Source: Spirochaetota bacterium
Lineage (GTDB): Bacteria > Spirochaetota > Spirochaetia > Treponematales > Treponemataceae
Length of the DNA: 60,559 bases
NCBI GenBank assembly: GCA_023393015.1
Contig: JAEWMY010000032.1
Location: 1-60,559 of the forward strand
Direction: 5' to 3'
In this document: positions 34,823 to 44,351 of the stretch, in pieces
Layout: each line of letters starts with the position of its first letter
How positions within the stretch are numbered: position 1 is the stretch's first letter
Program-made: the position numbers and the translations under genes
The notes under the pieces: generated by a model
The model's database searches: none
Seen by the model: the letters and a program-made list of their open reading frames with translations, nothing else
Told to the model about the DNA's origin: nothing

Positions 34823-34838
34823 GCTCCGTCCGGAAACG

Positions 34839-34867
34839 TGGACGGCGGGGCGCCTAATGGGTATATT
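34839..34867 (+). promoter_or_regulatory. clpB promoter, predicted leaderless
   Basis: TGGACG (34839-34844), a 17-base spacer and TATATT (34862-34867), 6 bases before the clpB ATG. The intervening TAAGGC is too close for normal Shine-Dalgarno use. No CIRCE or HrcA-type inverted repeat is present. Confidence 0.55.
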
Positions 34868-34873
34868 TAAGGC

Positions 34874-37501
<2,628 letters not shown>

Positions 37502-37544
37502 AAGGAGCGCGTTTCCGTTATCGTGCCACGCGACCGGAAAGTCG

Positions 37545-37553
37545 TGGTATACT
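37545..37553 (+). promoter_or_regulatory. Extended -10 before the thymidine-kinase-like gene, predicted leaderless
   Basis: TGG followed by TATACT (37548-37553), 8 bases before the ATG. No -35 and no Shine-Dalgarno sequence are seen. Confidence 0.5.
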
Positions 37554-37561
37554 GATACGCG

Positions 37562-38716
37562 ATGGATACCCATACCGGAACGCTTTACAAAAGCCTCGGC
37601 TTTCCTTCCGTTACCGTTCACGAGACGAACACGCACTTTGACTTCGTCGAACCGTCCCGCACGATCCTCGTAATAGGCCCGATGGGCTCGGGTAAAACCG
37701 AGTACGCGGCGCGCCTTTGGCGTGACGCGGCCGTGGCCCGCAAGAAGGGAACGTCCATCTCCTGGCTTACGAGCGGCGGCGGCTCCCAGAAGGAGCTCTT
37801 CGAACCCGAAAGCGGGATCGGCACGGCCGACCGCCGGAACACCTTTTTCGTGCGGTACTCCATCGACAAGGCGCGCTTCGCGGATTATCCCGAGGACGCG
37901 CTCGCGTACCGCGGGGGCTTCGTGCGGTGCGGAAAGAACATCGCCGCGATCTCCACGTCCTTCGACCTCGAGGAACTGATCCGCAAGAATCCCCGCGTCG
38001 GAACCTGGATTGTGGACGAGGCCGCCTTCTACGACGAGCGCCTCGCGTATCTCGTCAAGCGCGAATCGGAGCTGCGCGGGCTCGTGTTCGTCATGCCGAC
38101 GCTTCTCCTCAATTTCCGCGGGGAGGTCTTCAACGCGACGGCGCGGCTTCTCATGGAAACCTCGACGGACATCTATCCCCTGTCGGCCTATTGCGAGCAT
38201 CCCGAATGCCTCGAACACGCGTATAACACGTATCGGTACTATCTCGTGGACGGCGTGGAGTGCCCGGCCCTTTTCTTCGATCCGCTCATCATCGTGGGTG
38301 GGGATCTCCGGAAAGACGATCCACGGGAGCCGAATTACTGCACGCGATGCGACACGCACCACTACCTTCCCGGAAAGCAGTACACGTACTTTACCCTCAA
38401 GCCCCTCGGCCAGCGCGCGAGCGTCGGGGATATCGCCCCGCTCGAGGCCGAGCTCAGGGCGCTCGCCTTCGACCCGGAGGCCTCGGAGCTCTTCCGCTCG
38501 TTCAGGGCGAACTACCAGGACGGGCCGAATCCGTCCAGGGAACGGATGAACTCGCTTCGCGTTCCCCTGATAGCCGAGCGCGCCGTCGTGTACCTGTTCG
38601 CGGAGCAAAACCTGCTGTCGGCCGAACAGACGCTCGGCCTCGTCGAGCGCCTCGATCTTGACCGCGACTATCTTTCGCGGAGATTGGCCGACAACAAGCG
38701 GCCCATGACGTTCTAA
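37562..38716 (+). CDS. Thymidine-kinase-like P-loop protein with long C-terminal extension
   Basis: A 384-residue P-loop protein. Residues 30-230 resemble type II thymidine kinase: Walker A GPMGSGKTEYAAR (39-46 core), a Walker-B-like WIVDEAAFYDERL, and a lasso-like LLNFRGEVF. Candidate zinc ligands are CEHPEC and CTRCDTHHYLPGKQY, spaced differently from classical Tdk. It is twice the normal length, with inserts and a helical C-terminal extension from about residue 290. The kinase loop is altered, so thymidine may not be the substrate. A nucleoside kinase homologue adapted to another role is the best guess. It is monocistronic. Confidence 0.7.
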   Translation: MDTHTGTLYKSLGFPSVTVHETNTHFDFVEPSRTILVIGPMGSGKTEYAARLWRDAAVARKKGTSISWLTSGGGSQKELFEPESGIGTADRRNTFFVRYSIDKARFADYPEDALAYRGGFVRCGKNIAAISTSFDLEELIRKNPRVGTWIVDEAAFYDERLAYLVKRESELRGLVFVMPTLLLNFRGEVFNATARLLMETSTDIYPLSAYCEHPECLEHAYNTYRYYLVDGVECPALFFDPLIIVGGDLRKDDPREPNYCTRCDTHHYLPGKQYTYFTLKPLGQRASVGDIAPLEAELRALAFDPEASELFRSFRANYQDGPNPSRERMNSLRVPLIAERAVVYLFAEQNLLSAEQTLGLVERLDLDRDYLSRRLADNKRPMTF

Positions 38717-38764
38717 TACCGTCGGCGCGTCGCGGCGCGCCTGTCCTACATAAAGGAGAAAACC

Positions 38765-39571
38765 ATGAAACTACGTGACGCGCGCGTCGCGATTACCGGC
38801 GCGGCCGGCGGACTCGGATTCGCCATGGCGGAACGTTTCGCCGATGAAGGCGCGAAGCTTTTTTTGACCGACGTCTCGGCCGAGGGCCTCGAGCGGATCA
38901 AGCCCCGCTTTCCCGGCGCCGTTTTCCGTCAGCTCGACGTCTCGTCCCCGGAATCGGTCGCGGCGGCCGCGGAGGCGGTACGCTCCGAGTGGGGCGGCCT
39001 CGACGTGCTTGTCAGTAACGCTGGCGTCGTTTTCGGTGGGCCGGTTACGGACGTTTCCGTCGAGCGCCATCGACTTACCGTCGACGTAAACCTGACCGGA
39101 ACGATTCTCGTGACCCGGGCCTTTTTGCCGCTTATGGAAGCTTCCCCCGACTTCAAGCTCGTCTATATCGCGAGCGCCTCGGGCTATTTGCCCCTTCCCA
39201 TGGCGGCGAGCTATGCCGCGACCAAATGGGGCGTGCGGGGTTTCGCCGTTTCCGTCGAGGAAGAACTCCGGTTGCGCGGTCTCGGCAAGCGCCGCGTGTT
39301 GATCGTTTGTCCCTCCTATATCGGTACCGGTCTTTTCGCCGGCGCGCGTGCGCCGTTTTTGACGCCGATCCTGAAAACCGAGCGGGTCGCGACCGCCGTC
39401 GTTTCCGGGGTCCGAAGGAATCTACGGTTGATCGATCTCCCCGAGAGCGTACACCTTCTCAAGGCGCTGGCCCGGATTCTCCCCGATTCCTGGTATCGCG
39501 CCTTCTTGCGGGTCGCGGGCGTATCCACCAGTATGACGAAATGGACGGGCCATTCCGGTAAAAACGCATGA
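38765..39571 (+). CDS. Short-chain dehydrogenase/reductase
   Basis: A 268-residue classical SDR. The cofactor motif GAAGGLGFAMA and the following acidic residue (FLTDVS) suggest NAD(H). The catalytic set is present: NAG (SNAGVV), Ser in IASASGYLPL and YAATK. The last 60 residues, with Trp/Arg-rich ends, look like those of membrane-associated SDRs that act on lipids or polyprenols. An AAAGGAGA ribosome site precedes the ATG. The stop lies within the arginine operator region that follows, but there is no evidence it belongs to the arginine pathway. The substrate is unknown. Confidence 0.88.
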   Translation: MKLRDARVAITGAAGGLGFAMAERFADEGAKLFLTDVSAEGLERIKPRFPGAVFRQLDVSSPESVAAAAEAVRSEWGGLDVLVSNAGVVFGGPVTDVSVERHRLTVDVNLTGTILVTRAFLPLMEASPDFKLVYIASASGYLPLPMAASYAATKWGVRGFAVSVEEELRLRGLGKRRVLIVCPSYIGTGLFAGARAPFLTPILKTERVATAVVSGVRRNLRLIDLPESVHLLKALARILPDSWYRAFLRVAGVSTSMTKWTGHSGKNA

Positions 39572-39614
39572 ATATGCATAATAATGCATAAAAAACGTAT
39601 TTTCTTGCATAAAC
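39566..39614 (+). promoter_or_regulatory. Candidate ARG-box operator (phased TGCAT repeats)
   Basis: TGCAT occurs at 39575, 39585 and 39606, spaced 10 and 21 bases, i.e. one and two helical turns. The first pair forms a 14-base inverted repeat, TGCAT-aata-ATGCA (39575-39588), with the same geometry as the ArgR/AhrC box core TGAAT-N4-ATTCA. GCAT-gaat-ATGC lies just upstream. The block ends at the argC promoter -35. ArgR/AhrC binding is inferred; no argR gene is in the window. Confidence 0.6.
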
Positions 39615-39617
39615 CCA

Positions 39618-39646
39618 TTGACCGAACCGATAATTGGGTATATAAC
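39618..39646 (+). promoter_or_regulatory. Promoter of the arginine operon leader
   Basis: TTGACC (39618-39623), a 17-base spacer and TATAAC (39641-39646). Transcription should start near 39653, about 24 bases before the leader ORF and 197 before argC. Confidence 0.75.
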
Positions 39647-39676
39647 CAAAGCAACCTCTTAAAAAGGAGAAGTGAC

Positions 39677-39742
39677 ATGACCCTTGGAAACGCACCGATC
39701 GCACACCCGGCCTTCCTTCTCCTCCGTCGCCGTCAGGCGTAA
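39677..39742 (+). CDS. Candidate arginine leader peptide (21 residues)
   Basis: A tiny ORF with sequence MTLGNAPIAHPAFLLL followed by RRRQA and a TAA stop. It has a perfect AAGGAG site 7 bases before its ATG and a good promoter upstream. The three consecutive leucine and three consecutive arginine codons just before the stop, upstream of argC, resemble the run of regulatory codons in his, leu and trp leader peptides. The Leu-codon segment CTTCTCCT (39716-39723) is exactly complementary to the leader's own ribosome site AGGAGAAG (39665-39672). It was found by reading the intergenic region and is too short for routine gene calling. Regulation is inferred. Confidence 0.7.
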   Translation: MTLGNAPIAHPAFLLLRRRQA

Positions 39743-39760
39743 ACCCGTCATACCCTCGCC

Positions 39761-39815
39761 CCGTTCCGGTTCGGGACGGTCTTGAATCCCGCGCGGATTC
39801 GTGACATTCTGTCAC
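39761..39815 (+). promoter_or_regulatory. Three tandem hairpins between the leader peptide and argC
   Basis: Stem 1: CCGTTCCG (39761-39768) with CGGGACGG (39772-39779). Stem 2: GAATCC (39784-39789) with GGATTC (39795-39800). Stem 3: GTGAC (39801-39805) with GTCAC (39811-39815). The GACGG of stem 1 can alternatively pair with CCGTC inside the Arg codons (39724-39728 or 39730-39734). No strong T-run follows, so the layout is not a classical terminator. Confidence 0.6.
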
Positions 39816-39849
39816 ACAACGTTTCATCTATTAATTGGAGTCAACTATC

Positions 39850-40899
39850 ATGATCACAGTCGGCATTATCGGCGCGACGGGTTACGTCGGCGTCGAGCTC
39901 GTTCGGCTTTTACTCTCGCATCGGGACGTATCGAAGATCGTCGTCAGTTCGGTGAGTTTCGAGGGACAAAATATCGTCGATATCTACCCGAACCTTCGGG
40001 GGACGCTCGGAACGAAGTGCGACGGAACGCTCGTCGACGCGGACGCGGTCGTCGCGGCCTCGGATGTCGTCTTTACCGCGCTCCCGCACGGCGTCGCCGA
40101 GAAATACGCGGCGGCTTGCGTCGAGCAGGGGAAGAAGCTCATCGATCTCTCGGCGGATTTCCGCTTTGACGAAGACGAAGCGACCTTCAGGGAATGGTAC
40201 AAGAAGGACTACGAGTTTCCCGCCGTTCACGCGGAGTCGGTGTACGGCTTGCCCGAGTTGAACCGGGAGCGCATCAAGAAGGCGCGGGTGATCGGAAACC
40301 CCGGGTGTTACGTCACGGCCGCCTCGCTCGCGCTCATCCCGGCTCTCGAGAAGGGACTTGTCGCGACCGACTGCGTCATCGTCGACGCCAAGAGCGGCGT
40401 TACCGGAACGGGACGGAACCCGACGCAGACGAACAACTTTTCCGAGGCGGGCGAATCCTTCATGCCGTACAACGTCGGAAAGCACCGGCACCAGCCGGAG
40501 ATCGCGCGGAACATGACGAAGGCCGCCGGAAAGGACGTGAACGTCGTATTCACGCCGCACCTCCTGCCGATGAGCCGCGGGATCATCGCCACAGTGTACG
40601 CGCAGCTTCTCGCGACCTCGACGGTCGAGGACATCCACGCGGTCTACGCCGCGCGTTACGAAAACGAGCCGTTCGTGCGGCTCCTGCCGATCGGCTCGAC
40701 GGCGACGACGCGAAACGTCCGCGGTTCGAATTACTGCGACGTGTCGATTCACGTCGTGAACGGCGGAAAGACGCTCGAGGTCGTTTCGGCCATCGACAAT
40801 ATGGTGAAGGGCGCGGCGGGACAGGCCGTGCAGAACATGAACCTTGTCTCGGGCTTTACCGAGACGGCGGGAATCGACCATATTCCAGCGGCGTTCTAA
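39850..40899 (+). CDS. argC: N-acetyl-gamma-glutamyl-phosphate reductase
   Basis: ArgC reduces N-acetylglutamyl phosphate to the semialdehyde with NADPH, the third step of arginine synthesis. The 349-residue product has the N-terminal Rossmann motif GIIGATGYVGVELVRLL, the catalytic cysteine in VIGNPGCYVTAA, and the LLPMSRGIIATVYA and HRHQPEI blocks with the active-site histidine. ATG at 39850 is preceded by TTGGAG; the in-frame TTG at 39835 is part of that ribosome site. It is the first enzyme gene after the predicted leader peptide and starts the argC-J-B-D cluster. Confidence 0.96.
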   Translation: MITVGIIGATGYVGVELVRLLLSHRDVSKIVVSSVSFEGQNIVDIYPNLRGTLGTKCDGTLVDADAVVAASDVVFTALPHGVAEKYAAACVEQGKKLIDLSADFRFDEDEATFREWYKKDYEFPAVHAESVYGLPELNRERIKKARVIGNPGCYVTAASLALIPALEKGLVATDCVIVDAKSGVTGTGRNPTQTNNFSEAGESFMPYNVGKHRHQPEIARNMTKAAGKDVNVVFTPHLLPMSRGIIATVYAQLLATSTVEDIHAVYAARYENEPFVRLLPIGSTATTRNVRGSNYCDVSIHVVNGGKTLEVVSAIDNMVKGAAGQAVQNMNLVSGFTETAGIDHIPAAF

Positions 40900-40960
40900 T
40901 TCAGGGCGCGGACCGCGGGCTTCGTCCCGCGAATATCGCGCCGCGATCGGGAGATTAAAC

Positions 40961-42178
40961 ATGGAATTCATAGAAGGCGGCGTATGCGCCGCGAACGGAT
41001 TCACGGCGAACGCCGTGCTCGCCGGCATCAAGAAAAGCCGGACGAAAGACGATCTCGCCCTCATCGAGTCGGAGGTTCCCTGCTCGGCGGCCGCCGTGTT
41101 CACGAAGAACCTCGTCAAGGCCGAGCCCGTGAAGCTCACGATGAAACACGTCGCGAACGGCACGGCGCAGGCTATCGTGGCGAACGCGGGTAACGCGAAC
41201 GCCTGTACGGGCGATCAAGGGTACGAAGCGGCGCTCAGGACGGCGCGGGCGGCGGCGACCTGTCTCGGACTCAAGGAGACGGACGTGCTCGTGTGCTCCA
41301 CGGGCGTCATCGGCCAGCAGATCAACGTCGGGGCCATCGAGGCCGCGATGGACTCGCTGTGCGACGGTCTCTCGAAGGACGGCAACGCGAAAGCCCGCGA
41401 GGCGATCATGACGACGGACACGAAGCACAAGGAAGTCGCAGTCAGGACCGAGATCGGCGGCAAGACCGTGACGATCGGCACGATGGCCAAGGGCTCGGGG
41501 ATGATCCACATCGACATGGGAACCATGCTCGGCTTTATCACGACCGACTGCGCGATCACGCCGAAGATGCTCAAGGCGGCCCTGCTCGAAAGCGCCGACC
41601 GGACTTACAACTGCGTGAGCGTCGACGGCGACACGAGCACGAACGACACCCTCATCGCACTCGCGAACGGACTCGCCGGCAACAAGACGATATCCTCGAA
41701 GGGAGCGGATTACCGAGCCTTCGTCGCCGCGCTCGACGCCGTCAATGTCGAGATGGCCAAGAAGATCGCAGGGGACGGGGAGGGCGCCACGCACCTCATC
41801 GAGTGTTCCGTGTCGGGCGCGAAGTCCGACGCCGAGGCGAGAAAGCTCGCGAAGGCGGTCATCTCGTCGAGCCTCGTCAAGGCGGCCTTTTTCGGAAAGG
41901 ACGCGAACTGGGGACGGATCCTCTGCGCCATGGGATACTCGGGCGGCGTATTTTCGCAAGCCGGAACGAGCGTTTCGTTCGACTCGGGCAAGGGCGCGGT
42001 CGAGGTATTCCATAACGGCGTGCCGCTCGACTTCGACGAGCCGAAGGCGAAGGATATTCTCGGGGAAACCGAGGTGCGCATACACGTAACGCTCTCCGAC
42101 GGGCCGGGATCCGGCACGGCCTGGGGCTGTGACCTCACCTACGACTACGTCAAGATAAACGGAGACTACCGGACATGA
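40961..42178 (+). CDS. argJ: Glutamate N-acetyltransferase / amino-acid acetyltransferase
   Basis: ArgJ transfers the acetyl group of N-acetylornithine back to glutamate, making the pathway cyclic; bifunctional forms also use acetyl-CoA. The 405-residue precursor self-cleaves at an internal Thr into two chains. The site here reads MIHIDMGTMLGF, with Gly rather than the usual Ala before the nucleophilic Thr. Other family blocks are NAGNANACTG, CSTGVIGQ and FGKDANWGRILCA. The frame is open upstream into argC, but ATG at 40961 starts the conserved N-terminus and has GGGAG upstream. No argA or argE is nearby, consistent with the cyclic route. The stop overlaps argB. Confidence 0.95.
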   Translation: MEFIEGGVCAANGFTANAVLAGIKKSRTKDDLALIESEVPCSAAAVFTKNLVKAEPVKLTMKHVANGTAQAIVANAGNANACTGDQGYEAALRTARAAATCLGLKETDVLVCSTGVIGQQINVGAIEAAMDSLCDGLSKDGNAKAREAIMTTDTKHKEVAVRTEIGGKTVTIGTMAKGSGMIHIDMGTMLGFITTDCAITPKMLKAALLESADRTYNCVSVDGDTSTNDTLIALANGLAGNKTISSKGADYRAFVAALDAVNVEMAKKIAGDGEGATHLIECSVSGAKSDAEARKLAKAVISSSLVKAAFFGKDANWGRILCAMGYSGGVFSQAGTSVSFDSGKGAVEVFHNGVPLDFDEPKAKDILGETEVRIHVTLSDGPGSGTAWGCDLTYDYVKINGDYRT

Positions 42179-43047
42179 ACGAGGCGATAAACAACAAGGA
42201 CTGGGCCGACATACTCGTCCAGGCCCTGCCGTATTTCAAGCAGTACGTCGGGAAAACGATCGTCGTCAAGTACGGCGGTAACGCGATGCTCAACGAGGAA
42301 CTCAAGGCCGCGGTCATGGAGGACATCGTCCTCCTTTCGACGATCGGCATCCATACCGTGCTCGTGCACGGCGGCGGCCCCGAGATCAACGCCATGCTCG
42401 AGAAAACCGGTAAGGAGTCGAAGTTCATCAACGGTCTCCGGTACACGGACGCCGAGACGATGGAGATCGTCCAGATGGTGCTGACCGGCAAGCTCAATAA
42501 GGACATCGTCGGGCTTCTCCTGCAGGCGGGCGGCAAGGCCGTCGGCCTTTCTGGCGTCGATTCGGGGCTCCTCCGCGCGAAGAAGATCGACAAGGACGGC
42601 GTCGATCTCGGTTTCGTCGGCGAGGTTACCGAGGTGAATCCGGAGATCCTGCAGTCCCTCCTCTCGCAAGGGTACATCCCCGTCGTCTCGACAGTCGCGC
42701 TCGGCGAGCAGGGCGACATGAACCGCTACAACATCAACGCGGACACGGCGGCCGCCAAGATAGCCGTCGCGCTCAAGGCGGAGAAGTTCGTGCAACTGAC
42801 CAACGTCCCCGGAGTGCTCCGCGACGTGTCGGATCCCTCGTCGCTCATCCGTCACATCGACCACGTCGCCATTCCGTCGATGATCGCTACGGGCGTCATC
42901 TCGGAGGGGATGATCCCGAAGATCGAGTGCAACCTGGAGGCCATCAAGGGAGGCGTCCCGCGTACCTATATTATCGACGGGCGCGTACCGCACGCGCTCC
43001 TGATCGAGATGTTTTCCGACCGCGGCATCGGTACGATGCTGACATGA
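42175..43047 (+). CDS. argB: Acetylglutamate kinase
   Basis: ArgB phosphorylates N-acetylglutamate, usually the arginine-controlled step of the cyclic pathway. The 290-residue product has the amino-acid kinase motifs VVKYGGNAM, VLVHGGGPEINAML and NINADTAAAKIA. An N-terminal helix of about 25 residues (INNKDWADILVQALPYFKQY) precedes the kinase fold. That helix builds the hexamer of arginine-inhibited enzymes and is absent from insensitive ones such as that of E. coli, so feedback inhibition by arginine is likely. ATG overlaps the argJ stop. Confidence 0.96.
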   Translation: MNEAINNKDWADILVQALPYFKQYVGKTIVVKYGGNAMLNEELKAAVMEDIVLLSTIGIHTVLVHGGGPEINAMLEKTGKESKFINGLRYTDAETMEIVQMVLTGKLNKDIVGLLLQAGGKAVGLSGVDSGLLRAKKIDKDGVDLGFVGEVTEVNPEILQSLLSQGYIPVVSTVALGEQGDMNRYNINADTAAAKIAVALKAEKFVQLTNVPGVLRDVSDPSSLIRHIDHVAIPSMIATGVISEGMIPKIECNLEAIKGGVPRTYIIDGRVPHALLIEMFSDRGIGTMLT

Positions 43048-43117
43048 CCGGCCGGCGCGATACCGGCGAGTCGACAAGACCGCGCGCGCGAGCGGCGGGA
43101 CGATAAAGGAGTCAACG

Positions 43118-44311
43118 ATGAACGGAAATATCATGAACAATCTCGGGAGCCTGCCTGTCGTGTTTACGCACGGAGTCGGAAGCGAACTCTTCGACGCCGA
43201 CGGAAAGGCGTATGTCGATTTCGTCTCGGGCATCGGCGTCAACTGCCTCGGCCATGCGCATCCCGCCCTCGTCAGGGCCGTAAGCGAACAGGCCTCCCGG
43301 GCGATACACGTTTCGAATTACTACAATTCCGACAAGGGACTCGCCTTTTCGAAGGCCCTGCTCGCCAAAACCGGTATGGACCGGGTCTTCTTCGGGAACT
43401 CGGGCGCCGAGGCGAACGAGGCCGCCATCAAGATAGCCCGGAAGATGGGCTTCGCCTCCGACAAGGCCGGCGGAAAACCCGAGGGAACGAGAAAGGTCAT
43501 CGTGACTCTCGAGAAGTCCTTTCACGGAAGGACCGTCACGACCCTCTCCGCGACCGGTCAGGACAAGTTCCACGATCCCGCGTTCGCGCCCTATACGCCG
43601 GGCTTCAGGCATATCGCGAGAAACGACTTCGCCGCCCTCGAGAGTGCTTTCGACGAAGCGACCTGCGCCTTCATGATCGAGTGCGTGCAGGGCGAAGGCG
43701 GGGTGAACCTCGTTGACGCGAACTGGGCGAAAGCGGCCTGCGAAGCCGCCAGAAAAGCTGGCGCCATCGTCATCGTCGACGAGGTGCAGACCGGCGTCGG
43801 AAGGACGGGCGCCTTTCTCGCGAGCGAGACGCTCGGAATCGAGCCCGACGTCGTGACGCTCGCCAAGGGAATCGCGGGAGGGGTACCGATGAGCGCGTGC
43901 CTCGCGAAGGGAAAGGCCGCGGAGATACTCGTCGCGGGCGACCACCAGTCGACCTTCGGCGGCAACCCGCTCGCCTGTGCGGCGGGACTCGCGGTCCTCG
44001 AGGAGCTCTCGAAGCCGGGATTCCTCTCCAAAGTCTCGGAAAAGGGCGACTACATCCGGTCGAAGGTGAGCGCGTGGAAGCTTCCCTGCGTCGTCGAGGT
44101 CAGGGGCAAGGGCCTCATGATCGGCATCGACGTCACCGGAACCGCGAAGGGTAAGGCGAGCGCGGGCGAGATACAGATGGCGTGCCTCAAGGCGGGACTG
44201 TGCGTCTCGACGGCGGGTCCCCAGACGATCAGGTTCCTTCCGCCGCTCGTCGTGACGATGGAAGAAATCGACCGGGGTCTCGAGGTCTTCAAGACGGCGT
44301 TGCTGGGATGA
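43118..44311 (+). CDS. argD: Acetylornithine aminotransferase
   Basis: ArgD makes N-acetylornithine from the semialdehyde with glutamate, using PLP. The 397-residue class III aminotransferase has the family blocks VSGIGVNCLGHAHPALV, FFGNSGAEANEAAIKIAR, DEVQTGVGRTG and the PLP-binding lysine in VVTLAKGIAGGVPM. Substrate specificity for acetylornithine over ornithine, 4-aminobutyrate or succinyl-DAP is inferred from the operon; as dapL replaces the succinylase route, a double role in lysine synthesis is unneeded. An AAGGAGT site precedes the ATG. Confidence 0.94.
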   Translation: MNGNIMNNLGSLPVVFTHGVGSELFDADGKAYVDFVSGIGVNCLGHAHPALVRAVSEQASRAIHVSNYYNSDKGLAFSKALLAKTGMDRVFFGNSGAEANEAAIKIARKMGFASDKAGGKPEGTRKVIVTLEKSFHGRTVTTLSATGQDKFHDPAFAPYTPGFRHIARNDFAALESAFDEATCAFMIECVQGEGGVNLVDANWAKAACEAARKAGAIVIVDEVQTGVGRTGAFLASETLGIEPDVVTLAKGIAGGVPMSACLAKGKAAEILVAGDHQSTFGGNPLACAAGLAVLEELSKPGFLSKVSEKGDYIRSKVSAWKLPCVVEVRGKGLMIGIDVTGTAKGKASAGEIQMACLKAGLCVSTAGPQTIRFLPPLVVTMEEIDRGLEVFKTALLG

Positions 44312-44351
44312 GACGGAAGATAATGTCCGCGTTAACGAAAGGGCGAGGCGC

